DNA of 6,167 bases from Alistipes sp. CAG:268. Lineage in GTDB: Bacteria > Bacteroidota > Bacteroidia > Bacteroidales > Rikenellaceae. A model generated the notes under the pieces. That model saw only the letters and a list, made by a program, of their open reading frames with translations, searched no databases and had not been told where the DNA came from. The position numbers were made by a program, and so were the translations under genes. Shown one piece after another: positions 1 to 5,739 of the stretch (its first letter is position 1; every line of letters begins with the position of its first letter). The stretch is taken from the NCBI GenBank assembly GCA_000434235.1, contig FR892022.1, forward strand, positions 43,074-49,240, in the 5' to 3' direction.

Positions 1-407
1 ATCAGCAGGAAGACGCGGCCCACGATGGCGGGGTTGAAGGGGTTCTTGCCCAGTCCGCCGAAGGTCATCTTGGCGATGGCAATGGCGACGAAGGCGCCGA
101 TGACGACGATCCACCAGGGAATCGTCGAGGGAAGGTTGAAGGCCAGCAGCACGCCGGTCACGACGGCCGACCAGTTGGAGATCGTCAGCGGACCGCGGAC
201 CAGGAAGCGCTGGATGAGGAACTCGAAAGCCACGCACGAGGCCACCGAGAGCGCCGTGACGCGCAGCACGTCGAGACCGAAGACCACGGTCGAAACGACC
301 AGCGCCGGCATCAGCGCGAGGACGACGTCGCGCATGATCGACGCCGTCGATTGCGGGGACTGTACGTGCGGCGCAGGAGCAACGGTAAGTTTATTCATCA
401 TACTCAT
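1..407 (-). CDS. rnfD: RnfD, Na+/H+-translocating ferredoxin:NAD+ oxidoreductase subunit D (3' end cut off by window edge)
   Basis: Integral membrane subunit of the Rnf complex, which couples electron flow between ferredoxin and NAD+ to ion translocation across the inner membrane. Only the first 135 residues are in the window. They show a short polar N-terminus, then hydrophobic segments at about 27-44, 50-66, 82-92 and 97-113. Two family blocks are clear: SAVVTGVLLAFNLPS at 80-94 and GGLGKNPFNPAIVGRVFLL at 117-135. The Thr that carries covalent FMN in this family lies further on and is outside the window, so it cannot be checked. The start is taken as ATG at 407; in-frame ATGs at 401 and 398 are equally possible, as no Shine-Dalgarno decides it. 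It starts 14 bp after the rnfC stop, so it is co-transcribed. rnfG, rnfE and rnfA would be expected beyond the left edge (inference from operon order in relatives). Confidence 0.95.
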   Translation of the reverse strand, partial: MSMMNKLTVAPAPHVQSPQSTASIMRDVVLALMPALVVSTVVFGLDVLRVTALSVASCVAFEFLIQRFLVRGPLTISNWSAVVTGVLLAFNLPSTIPWWIVVIGAFVAIAIAKMTFGGLGKNPFNPAIVGRVFLL

Positions 408-421
408 GGTGTTTTGTCAGT

Positions 422-1765
422 TTACTTTTTGGCCGCGGCGGCACGTGCGCGGATGCGTCCCATGACCGTCTGCTTGCCCAGGCGCACCCAGTCGAGCAGC
501 GGCAGGTAGGCCGGGCACGAGGACTGGCAGCAGCCGCACTCGATGCACGAGGTGATCATCCGCGCCTCGAGTTCGTCCCAGTTCTTCTTCTGGGTCATCT
601 TCGAGAGGAAATAGGGTTCGAGGCCCATCGGGCAGGCGGCCACGCACTTGGCGCACTTGATGCACTGCGAGGCCTCGCGGCGCACGGCGTCGCGCCCCGA
701 CATCACGGTGATGCCCGAGCAGCCCTTCGTGACGGGCGAATCGAGGTTCACCATCGCGCGTCCCATCATCGGGCCGCCGTTGATGACCTTGCCGGCATCG
801 GCCGGAAGCCCTCCGGCCGCCTCGATCAGCGCCGAGACGGGCGTACCCATGCGGGTCAGCAGGTTCTTCGGCTCGCGAAGCCCCTTTCCGGTGATGGTCA
901 CCACACGCTGGATGAGCGGCATGCCCTTCTGCACGGCCTGGTAGACGGCATAGGTCGTCGAGGCGTTGCAGACCACGGCACCGACATCGATCGGCAGTGC
1001 GGGCGGGGGCGGCACCTGACGGCCCGTGACGGCCGCGATGAGCTGCTTCTCACCGCCCTGCGGGTACTTCACCTTGAGGGGTACGACCTCGACCCCGGCG
1101 TAGTTGCGGGCAATGCCGCGCAGGTGCTCGATGGCGTCGGGCTTGTTGTTCTCGATACCGATGTAGGCCTTCTCCACACCGACGGCCTTCATGAGGATCG
1201 TGACGCCGACGATGAGCTCCTCGCCGTGCTCGAGCATCGTGCGGTGGTCGGACGTAAGGTAGGGTTCGCACTCCACACCGTTGATGATCAGGCACTCGGC
1301 CTTCTTGCCGGGAGGGATCGAGAGCTTCACGTGCGTGGGGAAGGTCGCACCGCCCATGCCGACGATGCCGGCCTCCTTGATGCGGGCGATGATCTCCTGA
1401 GCCGAAAGCGTACACTCGCGCACGAGGGTCTCCGAACGGTCGATACCCTCGGCCCACTCGTCGCCTTCGCGCTTGATCGTGATCATCATCTGGCGCAGTC
1501 CCTGCCCGTTCGGCAGCAGATCGACGCCCGTCACCGTACCCGAAACCGGCGAGTGGATGTTGGCCGACATGAAGCTCGCGGCCTCGGCGATGAGCTGTCC
1601 GGTGAGGACCTTGTCGCCCTTGGCGACCTTGGCGACGGCCGGCGCGCCGATATGCTGTGCGAGCGGGATCGTCACCACCTCGGGCAGCGGCAGGATCTCG
1701 ATCGGCTTGGCGCAGCTCAGTTTATTTTCCGACGGATGGACTCCGCCCATTGGAAATGTCTTCAT
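422..1765 (-). CDS. rnfC: RnfC, electron transport complex subunit C (NADH/FMN and two [4Fe-4S] sites)
   Basis: Peripheral cytoplasmic subunit of Rnf that exchanges electrons with NAD+/NADH. The protein has 447 residues, a normal length for the short RnfC form without the long Ala/Lys-rich C-terminal repeats of enterobacterial RnfC. In order: the N-terminal family signature GGVHPSENK (7-15); a barrel-sandwich/biotinyl-like region (about 30-100); the nucleotide/FMN-binding region with GMGGATFPTHVKL (136-148), INGVECEPYLTSDHRTM (161-177) and YPQGGEKQL (234-242); an SLBB-like segment (about 260-315); then two ferredoxin-type [4Fe-4S] motifs, C368-x2-C371-x2-C374-x3-C378 and C407-x2-C410-x2-C413-x3-C417. 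All cluster ligands are intact. The start is ATG at 1765; the in-frame Met at residue 6 sits right before the conserved GGVHP block and could also serve. It lies 17 bp after the rnfB stop and 14 bp before rnfD. No strong ribosome binding site is visible, as is usual in Bacteroidetes. Confidence 0.97.
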   Translation of the reverse strand: MKTFPMGGVHPSENKLSCAKPIEILPLPEVVTIPLAQHIGAPAVAKVAKGDKVLTGQLIAEAASFMSANIHSPVSGTVTGVDLLPNGQGLRQMMITIKREGDEWAEGIDRSETLVRECTLSAQEIIARIKEAGIVGMGGATFPTHVKLSIPPGKKAECLIINGVECEPYLTSDHRTMLEHGEELIVGVTILMKAVGVEKAYIGIENNKPDAIEHLRGIARNYAGVEVVPLKVKYPQGGEKQLIAAVTGRQVPPPPALPIDVGAVVCNASTTYAVYQAVQKGMPLIQRVVTITGKGLREPKNLLTRMGTPVSALIEAAGGLPADAGKVINGGPMMGRAMVNLDSPVTKGCSGITVMSGRDAVRREASQCIKCAKCVAACPMGLEPYFLSKMTQKKNWDELEARMITSCIECGCCQSSCPAYLPLLDWVRLGKQTVMGRIRARAAAAKK

Positions 1766-1782
1766 AGTCTCTGCTTGGAATT

Positions 1783-2757
1783 TTACGATTCTTTATCGGA
1801 TGCAGCCGAAGCCTTCTTTTCGGGAGCCGGAGCTTTCTTCGGAGCCTGCTCCGCTGCCGGAGCGGCCTTCGGAGCCTCCTGCTTCGGGGCGGCAGCCGGG
1901 GCAGCCTTCGGGGCGGCCGGGGCCTTGGGCTCCCTGGGCAGCGGATCCATACCCACGAGGCGGATGGCACCCGTCGGGCATTCGTTCACGCACTTGCGGC
2001 ACAACTTGCACTTCTGCGGATCGATGTAGGCGAGGTTGTTCTCCACCTTGATGGCATCGAACGCGCAGACCTTCTGGCACTTGCCGCAACCGATACATCC
2101 GGCCTTGCAGGCCTTCATCACGGCGGCGCCCTTCTCCTTCGAAACGCACGACACGTAGACCGCACGGTTCTTGGGCCACTTCTTGCGCAGCTCGATGACC
2201 ATCCGCGGGCAGGCCTTCACGCAGGCGCCGCAAGCCGTACACTTGTCGGGATCGACCTCCGGGAGCCCCGTGGCGGGATTGATGTGGATGGCATCGAAGG
2301 CACAGGCCACGACGCAGTCGCCGAAGCCCAGGCAGCCGAATGCGCAGGCGCTTTCGCCCACGTAAAGCGACGAAGCCACGGCGCACGACCGGGCTCCGTC
2401 ATACTGATTCGTGCGGGGGCGTTTCTCGCACGTGCCGCCGCAGCGGACCGTAGCCACTTCGGGTTGCTTCTCGGCCGCAGCCTTGCCCAGATAGGCGGCC
2501 ACAGCCTTCATGCAATCCCCTCCGCCCACCGGGCAGAAGAGTTCCGAAATGTCGTCGCGCTTGACCAGCGCATCGGCCATTCCGCGGCATCCGGCGAAAC
2601 CGCAACCGCCGCAGTTCGCACCGGGGAGCATTTTCTCCACCTCGTCGATGCGGGGATCCTCCTCGACGCGGAACTTCTGCGCCACGAAGTAGAGGACGAC
2701 CGCCGCGAGCACACCCAGCGCACACAGCGACAGGATCGTGTAAAGTAATACTTCCAT
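1783..2757 (-). CDS. rnfB: RnfB, long multi-cluster ferredoxin-like subunit with Ala/Pro/Lys-rich tail
   Basis: Membrane-anchored iron-sulfur subunit thought to be the entry point for electrons from ferredoxin. The 324 residues are far more than the roughly 190 of E. coli RnfB and match the long form of anaerobes. In order: an N-terminal membrane anchor (about 3-25); the four-Cys RnfB domain C49-x2-C52-x4-C57-x17-C75; then C138-x3-C142-x5-C148-x3-C152, C173-x2-C176-x2-C179-x3-C183, C221-x2-C224-x2-C227-x3-C231 and C250-x2-C253-x2-C256-x3-C260. That implies at least five [4Fe-4S] clusters. Further Cys at 82, 106, 110, 125, 204 and 217 may contribute. The final ~50 residues are a low-complexity, positively charged A/P/K tail. 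The ATG at 2757 directly abuts the rseC stop (TAAATG), suggesting translational coupling. The start is supported because the membrane segment follows at once. Confidence 0.97.
   Translation of the reverse strand: MEVLLYTILSLCALGVLAAVVLYFVAQKFRVEEDPRIDEVEKMLPGANCGGCGFAGCRGMADALVKRDDISELFCPVGGGDCMKAVAAYLGKAAAEKQPEVATVRCGGTCEKRPRTNQYDGARSCAVASSLYVGESACAFGCLGFGDCVVACAFDAIHINPATGLPEVDPDKCTACGACVKACPRMVIELRKKWPKNRAVYVSCVSKEKGAAVMKACKAGCIGCGKCQKVCAFDAIKVENNLAYIDPQKCKLCRKCVNECPTGAIRLVGMDPLPREPKAPAAPKAAPAAAPKQEAPKAAPAAEQAPKKAPAPEKKASAASDKES
1786..1944 (-). repeat. Ala/Pro/Lys low-complexity tail of RnfB
   Basis: Codes RnfB residues 272-324. The protein repeats PKAAPAA (283-289 and 296-302) and related APKK/APAPEKK units. 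The DNA is an imperfect repeat of short GC-rich units such as gccttcggagcc and gccttcgggg. It is part of the reading frame, not a mobile repeat. Such flexible cationic tails occur at the ends of some Rnf B and C subunits; the function here is unknown. Confidence 0.7.
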
Positions 2758-3174
2758 TTAGCTTTTTGTTATTGTAAAATGAATTGTGTGTTCGATTCTG
2801 CTGCGGAAGCACCACAGCACCGCATAATAGAGCGACACTCCGCCGAGGGCCGCGACGACGGCCTGTCCGTCGCTTCCGCCCAGGAGCTTGGCCGCACCGA
2901 GGGCCGCGAGCAGGACAACCAGCGCACCGACATAGGCCAGAAGGACGGCCCGGGCCCCGGCATTGCTCCGCACGCCCACCATGACCTCATCGCCCGCGGC
3001 GAACTCCGCGGCACGGTGTGTCCGCACGGCGACGATCTTCTCCTGCGCCTCGGCCAGGCCGCAGGCCTGTCGGGCGCTGCACGCCCCGCAGGCGCTCCGC
3101 GAGGTGATCTTCACCCGGACCGTATCACCCTCGACACGGTCCACCACGCCGCTGTGTTCGATCAGCCGGGCCAC
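2758..3174 (-). CDS. rseC: RseC/MucC-family (SoxR-reducing system) membrane protein, Rnf accessory
   Basis: Small inner-membrane protein of the RseC/MucC family, 138 residues. In E. coli RseC works with the Rnf-like Rsx complex to reduce SoxR; in Bacteroidetes a member commonly heads the rnf operon, where a role in maturing or regulating Rnf is inferred, not shown. An N-terminal soluble domain opens with HSGVVDRVEGDTVRVKI (7-23) and has a Cys cluster C29-x2-C32-x5-C38, a possible metal or Fe-S site. Two membrane segments follow at about 75-99 and 103-122, with a short charged C-terminus. The start is GTG at 3174: the family N-terminus begins here, the next in-frame Met is residue 65, and a GGAG lies 9 bases upstream. 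It begins 4 bp after the nadE stop and its TAA abuts the rnfB ATG, so it is embedded in one transcript. Confidence 0.9.
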   Translation of the reverse strand: MARLIEHSGVVDRVEGDTVRVKITSRSACGACSARQACGLAEAQEKIVAVRTHRAAEFAAGDEVMVGVRSNAGARAVLLAYVGALVVLLAALGAAKLLGGSDGQAVVAALGGVSLYYAVLWCFRSRIEHTIHFTITKS

Positions 3175-3178
3175 GGTA

Positions 3179-4759
3179 TCAGTCTCCGTATTTGTTGGTA
3201 AGGGGCATCAGACGCTCGTGTCCGAACGAGCAGGAGGAAAGACGCAGCACGGGCGGGAACTGATAGCGCTTCTTCTCGTTGCGCATGATCATCGAGTGGA
3301 TCTTCTCGACGACCTCCGAGTCGAATCCTGCATTGACGATCTCCTCGCGGTGCTGCCCCTCCTCGATCATGCGGAACAGGATGGCATCGACCACCTCGTA
3401 GGGCGGCAGGATGTCGCTGTCCTTCTGTCCGGGATGGAGCTCCGACGAGGGCTCCTTGGTCAGGATGCTCTCGGGAATCGGATCGCCCATCGTGCGGTTG
3501 ATGTAGCGGGCCACGTCGTACATCTCGCTCTTGTAGAGGTCGCCCGTGGGGCTGAAGGCACCGGCCGTATCGCCGTAGAGGGTGCAGAGTCCCAGGGCAT
3601 TCTCGCTCTTGTTCGACGAGTTGAGCAGAACGTGCCCCGTCTTGTTCTGGAGCGCCATGAGCAGCACGGTGCGGATACGGGTCTGGATGTTCTCCTCCGT
3701 GGAGTCGAACTCCGTTCCGCCGATCACCGGCTTGAGCGTATTGACCACGCTGGTATAGATTTCCGAAATGGGAATGACGTTGTAGCTGATGCCGAGGTTG
3801 CCGGCCAGCAGTTTGGCATCCTCAACCGACTCGTCGGACGAGAAGGGCGACGGCATGAGCAGCGCATGGACGTTCTCCGCGCCCAGCGCATCGACGGCGA
3901 TGGCCGCGACGACGGCCGAGTCGATACCGCCCGAAAGGCCGATCGAGGCCTTCGCATAGCCGTTCTTGCGGAAGAAGTCGCGCAGGCCGCAGCGGGCGGC
4001 CTCGTAGATGAGGCGGGTGCGGTAGCTGCTCGACGTGGGAATCTGGACAGGCGCAGACTTGGCCCGGGTATCGAAAATGCCGAAGTCCTCCTCGAAGTTC
4101 TTCAGCATCAGCACCGGTTCTCCCTGTTTGTTGAGCGCACCCGACGTTCCGTCGTAAACGATCTCGGTCGATCCCCCGACCTGGTTCACGATGACCAGGT
4201 TCTTGTCCTCGACGAAGGCCAGGTTGCGGAGCATCTCGTAGCGGTAGGTCATCGTACCCTTGCCGTAGCGGCGGGCATTGATCGAGATGATCGTCTCGAC
4301 CGACTTGTCGAAGTCGTGTTCGCGGCTGAGGTCGTCACCGACGATGATCGCGCACTTGTGGCCCTTGATCGTGGCATACTCGTAGCCCTTCGAGGGGACG
4401 AGGAAGCCCATTTCGCGGCGGGCCGTGATGTATTTCTTGCCGACGTAACGCAACACCTTGCGGTCCTGGATGAGGGCGGCGGCGCTGATGGTTCCGGCGG
4501 AGGTCAGGATCGGCAGTCCGACAATGGCGGCGATGCCGTCGCAGCAGGATGCGATCTCCACCAGCGCATCTTCGCAGAGTTCGAGGAAGGTGGTCTTGCG
4601 CAGCAGATCGAAGGCGGGCGTTCCGCTGACGGCCTGTTCGGCGAAAATCACCAGATCGGCGCGTTGGGCCTTGGCCCGCTGGATGGCATCGATGATCTTC
4701 GAGGTGTTGCCGTCGATGTCTCCGATCGTGTAGTTGAGTTGCGCGATGGCTATTTTCAT
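3179..4759 (-). CDS. nadE: NAD+ synthetase, glutamine-dependent architecture, with an apparently degenerate glutaminase domain
   Basis: Last step of NAD+ biosynthesis: ATP-dependent amidation of nicotinic acid adenine dinucleotide in the cytoplasm. The 526 residues have the two-domain layout of glutamine-dependent enzymes: an N-terminal nitrilase-like (CN hydrolase) domain, about 1-235, and a C-terminal synthetase domain. The synthetase half looks intact: the PP-loop SGGIDS (276-281), NKSENALG (383-390), LYGDTAGAFSPTGDLYKSE (394-412), SSELHPGQKDSDILPPYEV (438-456) and a conserved tail KRYQFPPVLRL (497-507). In the N-domain, Glu41 (FAEQ) and Lys108/109 match two triad residues, but the usual ICEDxW nucleophile motif reads VGDDLS (140-145), with Gly141 (codon GGT at 4337-4339) where Cys is expected. 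The nearby LPNYxVFDE and NASP motifs are also not recognisable. Ammonia-dependent activity is therefore inferred. Start ATG at 4759; first gene of the nadE-rseC-rnf operon, 4 bp before rseC. Confidence 0.95.
   Translation of the reverse strand: MKIAIAQLNYTIGDIDGNTSKIIDAIQRAKAQRADLVIFAEQAVSGTPAFDLLRKTTFLELCEDALVEIASCCDGIAAIVGLPILTSAGTISAAALIQDRKVLRYVGKKYITARREMGFLVPSKGYEYATIKGHKCAIIVGDDLSREHDFDKSVETIISINARRYGKGTMTYRYEMLRNLAFVEDKNLVIVNQVGGSTEIVYDGTSGALNKQGEPVLMLKNFEEDFGIFDTRAKSAPVQIPTSSSYRTRLIYEAARCGLRDFFRKNGYAKASIGLSGGIDSAVVAAIAVDALGAENVHALLMPSPFSSDESVEDAKLLAGNLGISYNVIPISEIYTSVVNTLKPVIGGTEFDSTEENIQTRIRTVLLMALQNKTGHVLLNSSNKSENALGLCTLYGDTAGAFSPTGDLYKSEMYDVARYINRTMGDPIPESILTKEPSSELHPGQKDSDILPPYEVVDAILFRMIEEGQHREEIVNAGFDSEVVEKIHSMIMRNEKKRYQFPPVLRLSSCSFGHERLMPLTNKYGD
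3184..3187 (-). promoter_or_regulatory. Shine-Dalgarno-like GGAG for the GTG start of rseC
   Basis: GGAG on the minus strand, inside the last codons of nadE, with 9 bases between it and the GTG at 3174. It supports the non-ATG start. Bacteroidetes use such sites weakly, so it is supportive only. Confidence 0.45.
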
Positions 4760-4794
4760 AGGGTGTGAGTTAGGTCGGTATGTTTATAACTGTG

Positions 4795-4825
4795 CAAAGT
4801 TAAGGATTATTTGGCAAAGTCGAAA
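4795..4825 (-). promoter_or_regulatory. Predicted Bacteroidetes-type promoter of the nadE-rseC-rnf operon
   Basis: The minus strand reads TAACTTTG at 4802-4795, an exact match to the Bacteroidetes -7 consensus TAnnTTTG. A 3-of-4 -33 element (TTTC, 4825-4822) is 19 bases upstream. A full TTTG also occurs at 4818-4815, but its 12-base spacing is short. Transcription would start near 4788, leaving a leader of about 30 bases before the nadE ATG. Confidence 0.6.
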
Positions 4826-4834
4826 AATTTTCGA
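4820..4834. promoter_or_regulatory. 15-bp palindrome TCGAAAAATTTTCGA over the nadE -33 region
   Basis: Seven-base arms TCGAAAA and TTTTCGA flank a single central A. It covers the presumed -33 element and shares its last two bases (GA) with the neighbouring inverted repeat. The position suits a repressor site, but no known regulator is recognised from this motif. Confidence 0.4.
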
Positions 4835-4852
4835 TGTTAATAAATTAACATC
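4833..4852. promoter_or_regulatory. Rex-like operator candidate upstream of nadE
   Basis: A perfect inverted repeat, GATGTTAA, then TAAA, then TTAACATC. The inner 16 bases (4835-4850) fit TGTTAAnnnnTTAACA, the core of the published Clostridia-type Rex operator TTGTTAAnnnnTTAACAA. Only the outermost base on each side differs, so 12 of 14 defined positions match. Rex represses genes of energy and NAD metabolism when NADH is low. It sits just upstream of the presumed -33 box. Binding by Rex is inference; another regulator of an AT-rich palindrome is possible. Confidence 0.45.
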
Positions 4853-4861
4853 CGACCAAGG

Positions 4862-4901
4862 CCCGGAGGCACCGTCTCGGCAAACGAGAAGAGCCTCCGG
4901 G
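4862..4901 (-). terminator. GC-rich hairpin, alternative fold overlapping the likely terminator
   Basis: Arms CCCGGAGGC (4862-4870) and GCCTCCGGG (4893-4901) pair perfectly. Inside them TCTCG (4875-4879) and CGAGA (4885-4889) form a second short stem. No T-run follows on the minus strand, so by itself it is a poor intrinsic terminator. It shares 4889-4901 with the other hairpin, so only one of the two can form in a given RNA. Confidence 0.45.
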
Positions 4902-4919
4902 GGACTCCCGAAGGCTCTT
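4889..4919 (-). terminator. Likely intrinsic terminator downstream of the zinc-ribbon gene
   Basis: In minus-strand RNA, AAGAGCCT pairs with AGGCTCTT. The stem continues through a U-G wobble and CGGG/CCCG, giving 13 stacked pairs around a 5-base loop (AGTCC). The 3' arm ends in CTCTT and is followed by a modestly T-rich stretch (CTCGTTTG) rather than a clean T-run. It starts about 37 bases after the zinc-ribbon stop. A small CGCCG/CGGCG stem (4941-4955) lies between the two. Confidence 0.6.
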
Positions 4920-4955
4920 GCATGCATGGTCCGACACAACCGCCGGCGTGCGGCG

Positions 4956-5717
4956 CTACTCCTGCTCCGCCTCGGGGTCAGCCACGAGGATACGCCCGCA
5001 GTACTCGCAGACGATGATCTTCTTGCCCTGACGGATATCGGCCTGACGCTGGGGCGGGATGCGGTTGAAGCATCCGCCGCAGGCATCACGCTTGACCGTC
5101 ACGACAGCCAGTCCGTTGCGGACGTTGCGGCGGATGCGCTCGTAGGCGGCCAGCAGACGCTCGTCGATCTTCTCCTTGGCCTGAGCCTCCTGCACGCCGT
5201 ACTCCTCGACGAGCGGGGCGGTTTCGGCCTCGATGCCCTCGAGTTCGGCCTTTTTGGCCGCGAGGTCGGCCTCACGCTCCTTCATCTGGTTCTCGGCCTC
5301 CTCGAGCTGGAGTTTTTTGGCCTTGATGCCCCCGGCATACTCCTTCAGGCGCTTCTCGGCCAGCTCGATCTCGAGCTCCTGATACTCGATCTCCTTCGAG
5401 ATGGCATCGTACTCGCGGTTGTTGCGGACGTTGTTCTGCTGCTCCTTGTAGTTGCCGATCATGATCTTCGCCTGATCGACCTCGCGCTTGCGCTGCTTGG
5501 TCAGCGAGTTCAGCTCCTCGATCTCGGCGTTGATGTGCTCGATGCGGGTCTTCATCCCGGCCATCTCATCCTCGAGATCCTGCACCTCGAGAGGCAGTTC
5601 ACCTTTGACCTTGTTGATTCCGTCGATCTTGCTGTCGATCTTCTGCAGCTCGTAGAGCGCAAGGATCTTCTCCTGCATCGAGTAATCCACGTCGGCCGTC
5701 TTCTTCTGTGTTGCCAT
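4956..5717 (-). CDS. Coiled-coil protein with C-terminal C4 zinc ribbon (pfam02591 type)
   Basis: A 253-residue cytoplasmic protein of the family variously named DUF164, zf-RING_7, or CdsZ/FlgZ-like. Residues about 16-195 are almost unbroken heptad-rich helix, expected to form a long antiparallel coiled-coil hairpin. The family signature NNREYDAISKEIEYQE (99-114) sits in the middle. The C-terminus is a zinc ribbon with C213-x2-C216 and C237-x2-C240 as ligands, all present, followed by a short acidic tail. In Helicobacter the relative HP0958 binds RpoN and flagellin mRNA, and in Chlamydia CdsZ is linked to type III secretion. No such system is seen here, so the role in Bacteroidetes is unknown. 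Start ATG at 5717, 22 bp after the nif3 stop; the pairing of this family with nif3 is common, suggesting a functional link (inference). A promoter inside nif3 may drive it separately. Confidence 0.92.
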   Translation of the reverse strand: MATQKKTADVDYSMQEKILALYELQKIDSKIDGINKVKGELPLEVQDLEDEMAGMKTRIEHINAEIEELNSLTKQRKREVDQAKIMIGNYKEQQNNVRNNREYDAISKEIEYQELEIELAEKRLKEYAGGIKAKKLQLEEAENQMKEREADLAAKKAELEGIEAETAPLVEEYGVQEAQAKEKIDERLLAAYERIRRNVRNGLAVVTVKRDACGGCFNRIPPQRQADIRQGKKIIVCEYCGRILVADPEAEQE

Positions 5718-5739
5718 ATTGTGTTTTTAGAGTTTAGAC

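Noticed and set aside
1798..1935. GC-rich repeated units as a mobile or tandem repeat element
   Set aside because: They are in frame and encode the Ala/Pro/Lys tail of RnfB, so low-complexity coding explains them.
1124..2029. A 301-codon open frame on the plus strand, opposite rnfC and rnfB
   Set aside because: No family resemblance. It covers genes with intact cluster motifs and ends in Gly/Ala low complexity that mirrors the RnfB tail.
2963..4768. A 601-codon open frame on the plus strand, antisense to nadE and rseC
   Set aside because: Its translation is rich in Arg, Asp, Val and Leu with no recognisable domain and it lies opposite an unmistakable nadE. Long antisense frames are expected in GC-rich genes with strong third-position bias.
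4921..4928. CATGCATG palindrome as a regulatory site
   Set aside because: Eight bases, lying between a stop codon and a terminator. Likely chance.
4941..4955. Small CGCCG/CGGCG stem directly after the zinc-ribbon stop as an independent terminator
   Set aside because: Only five pairs and no T-run. The larger hairpin just downstream is the better candidate.
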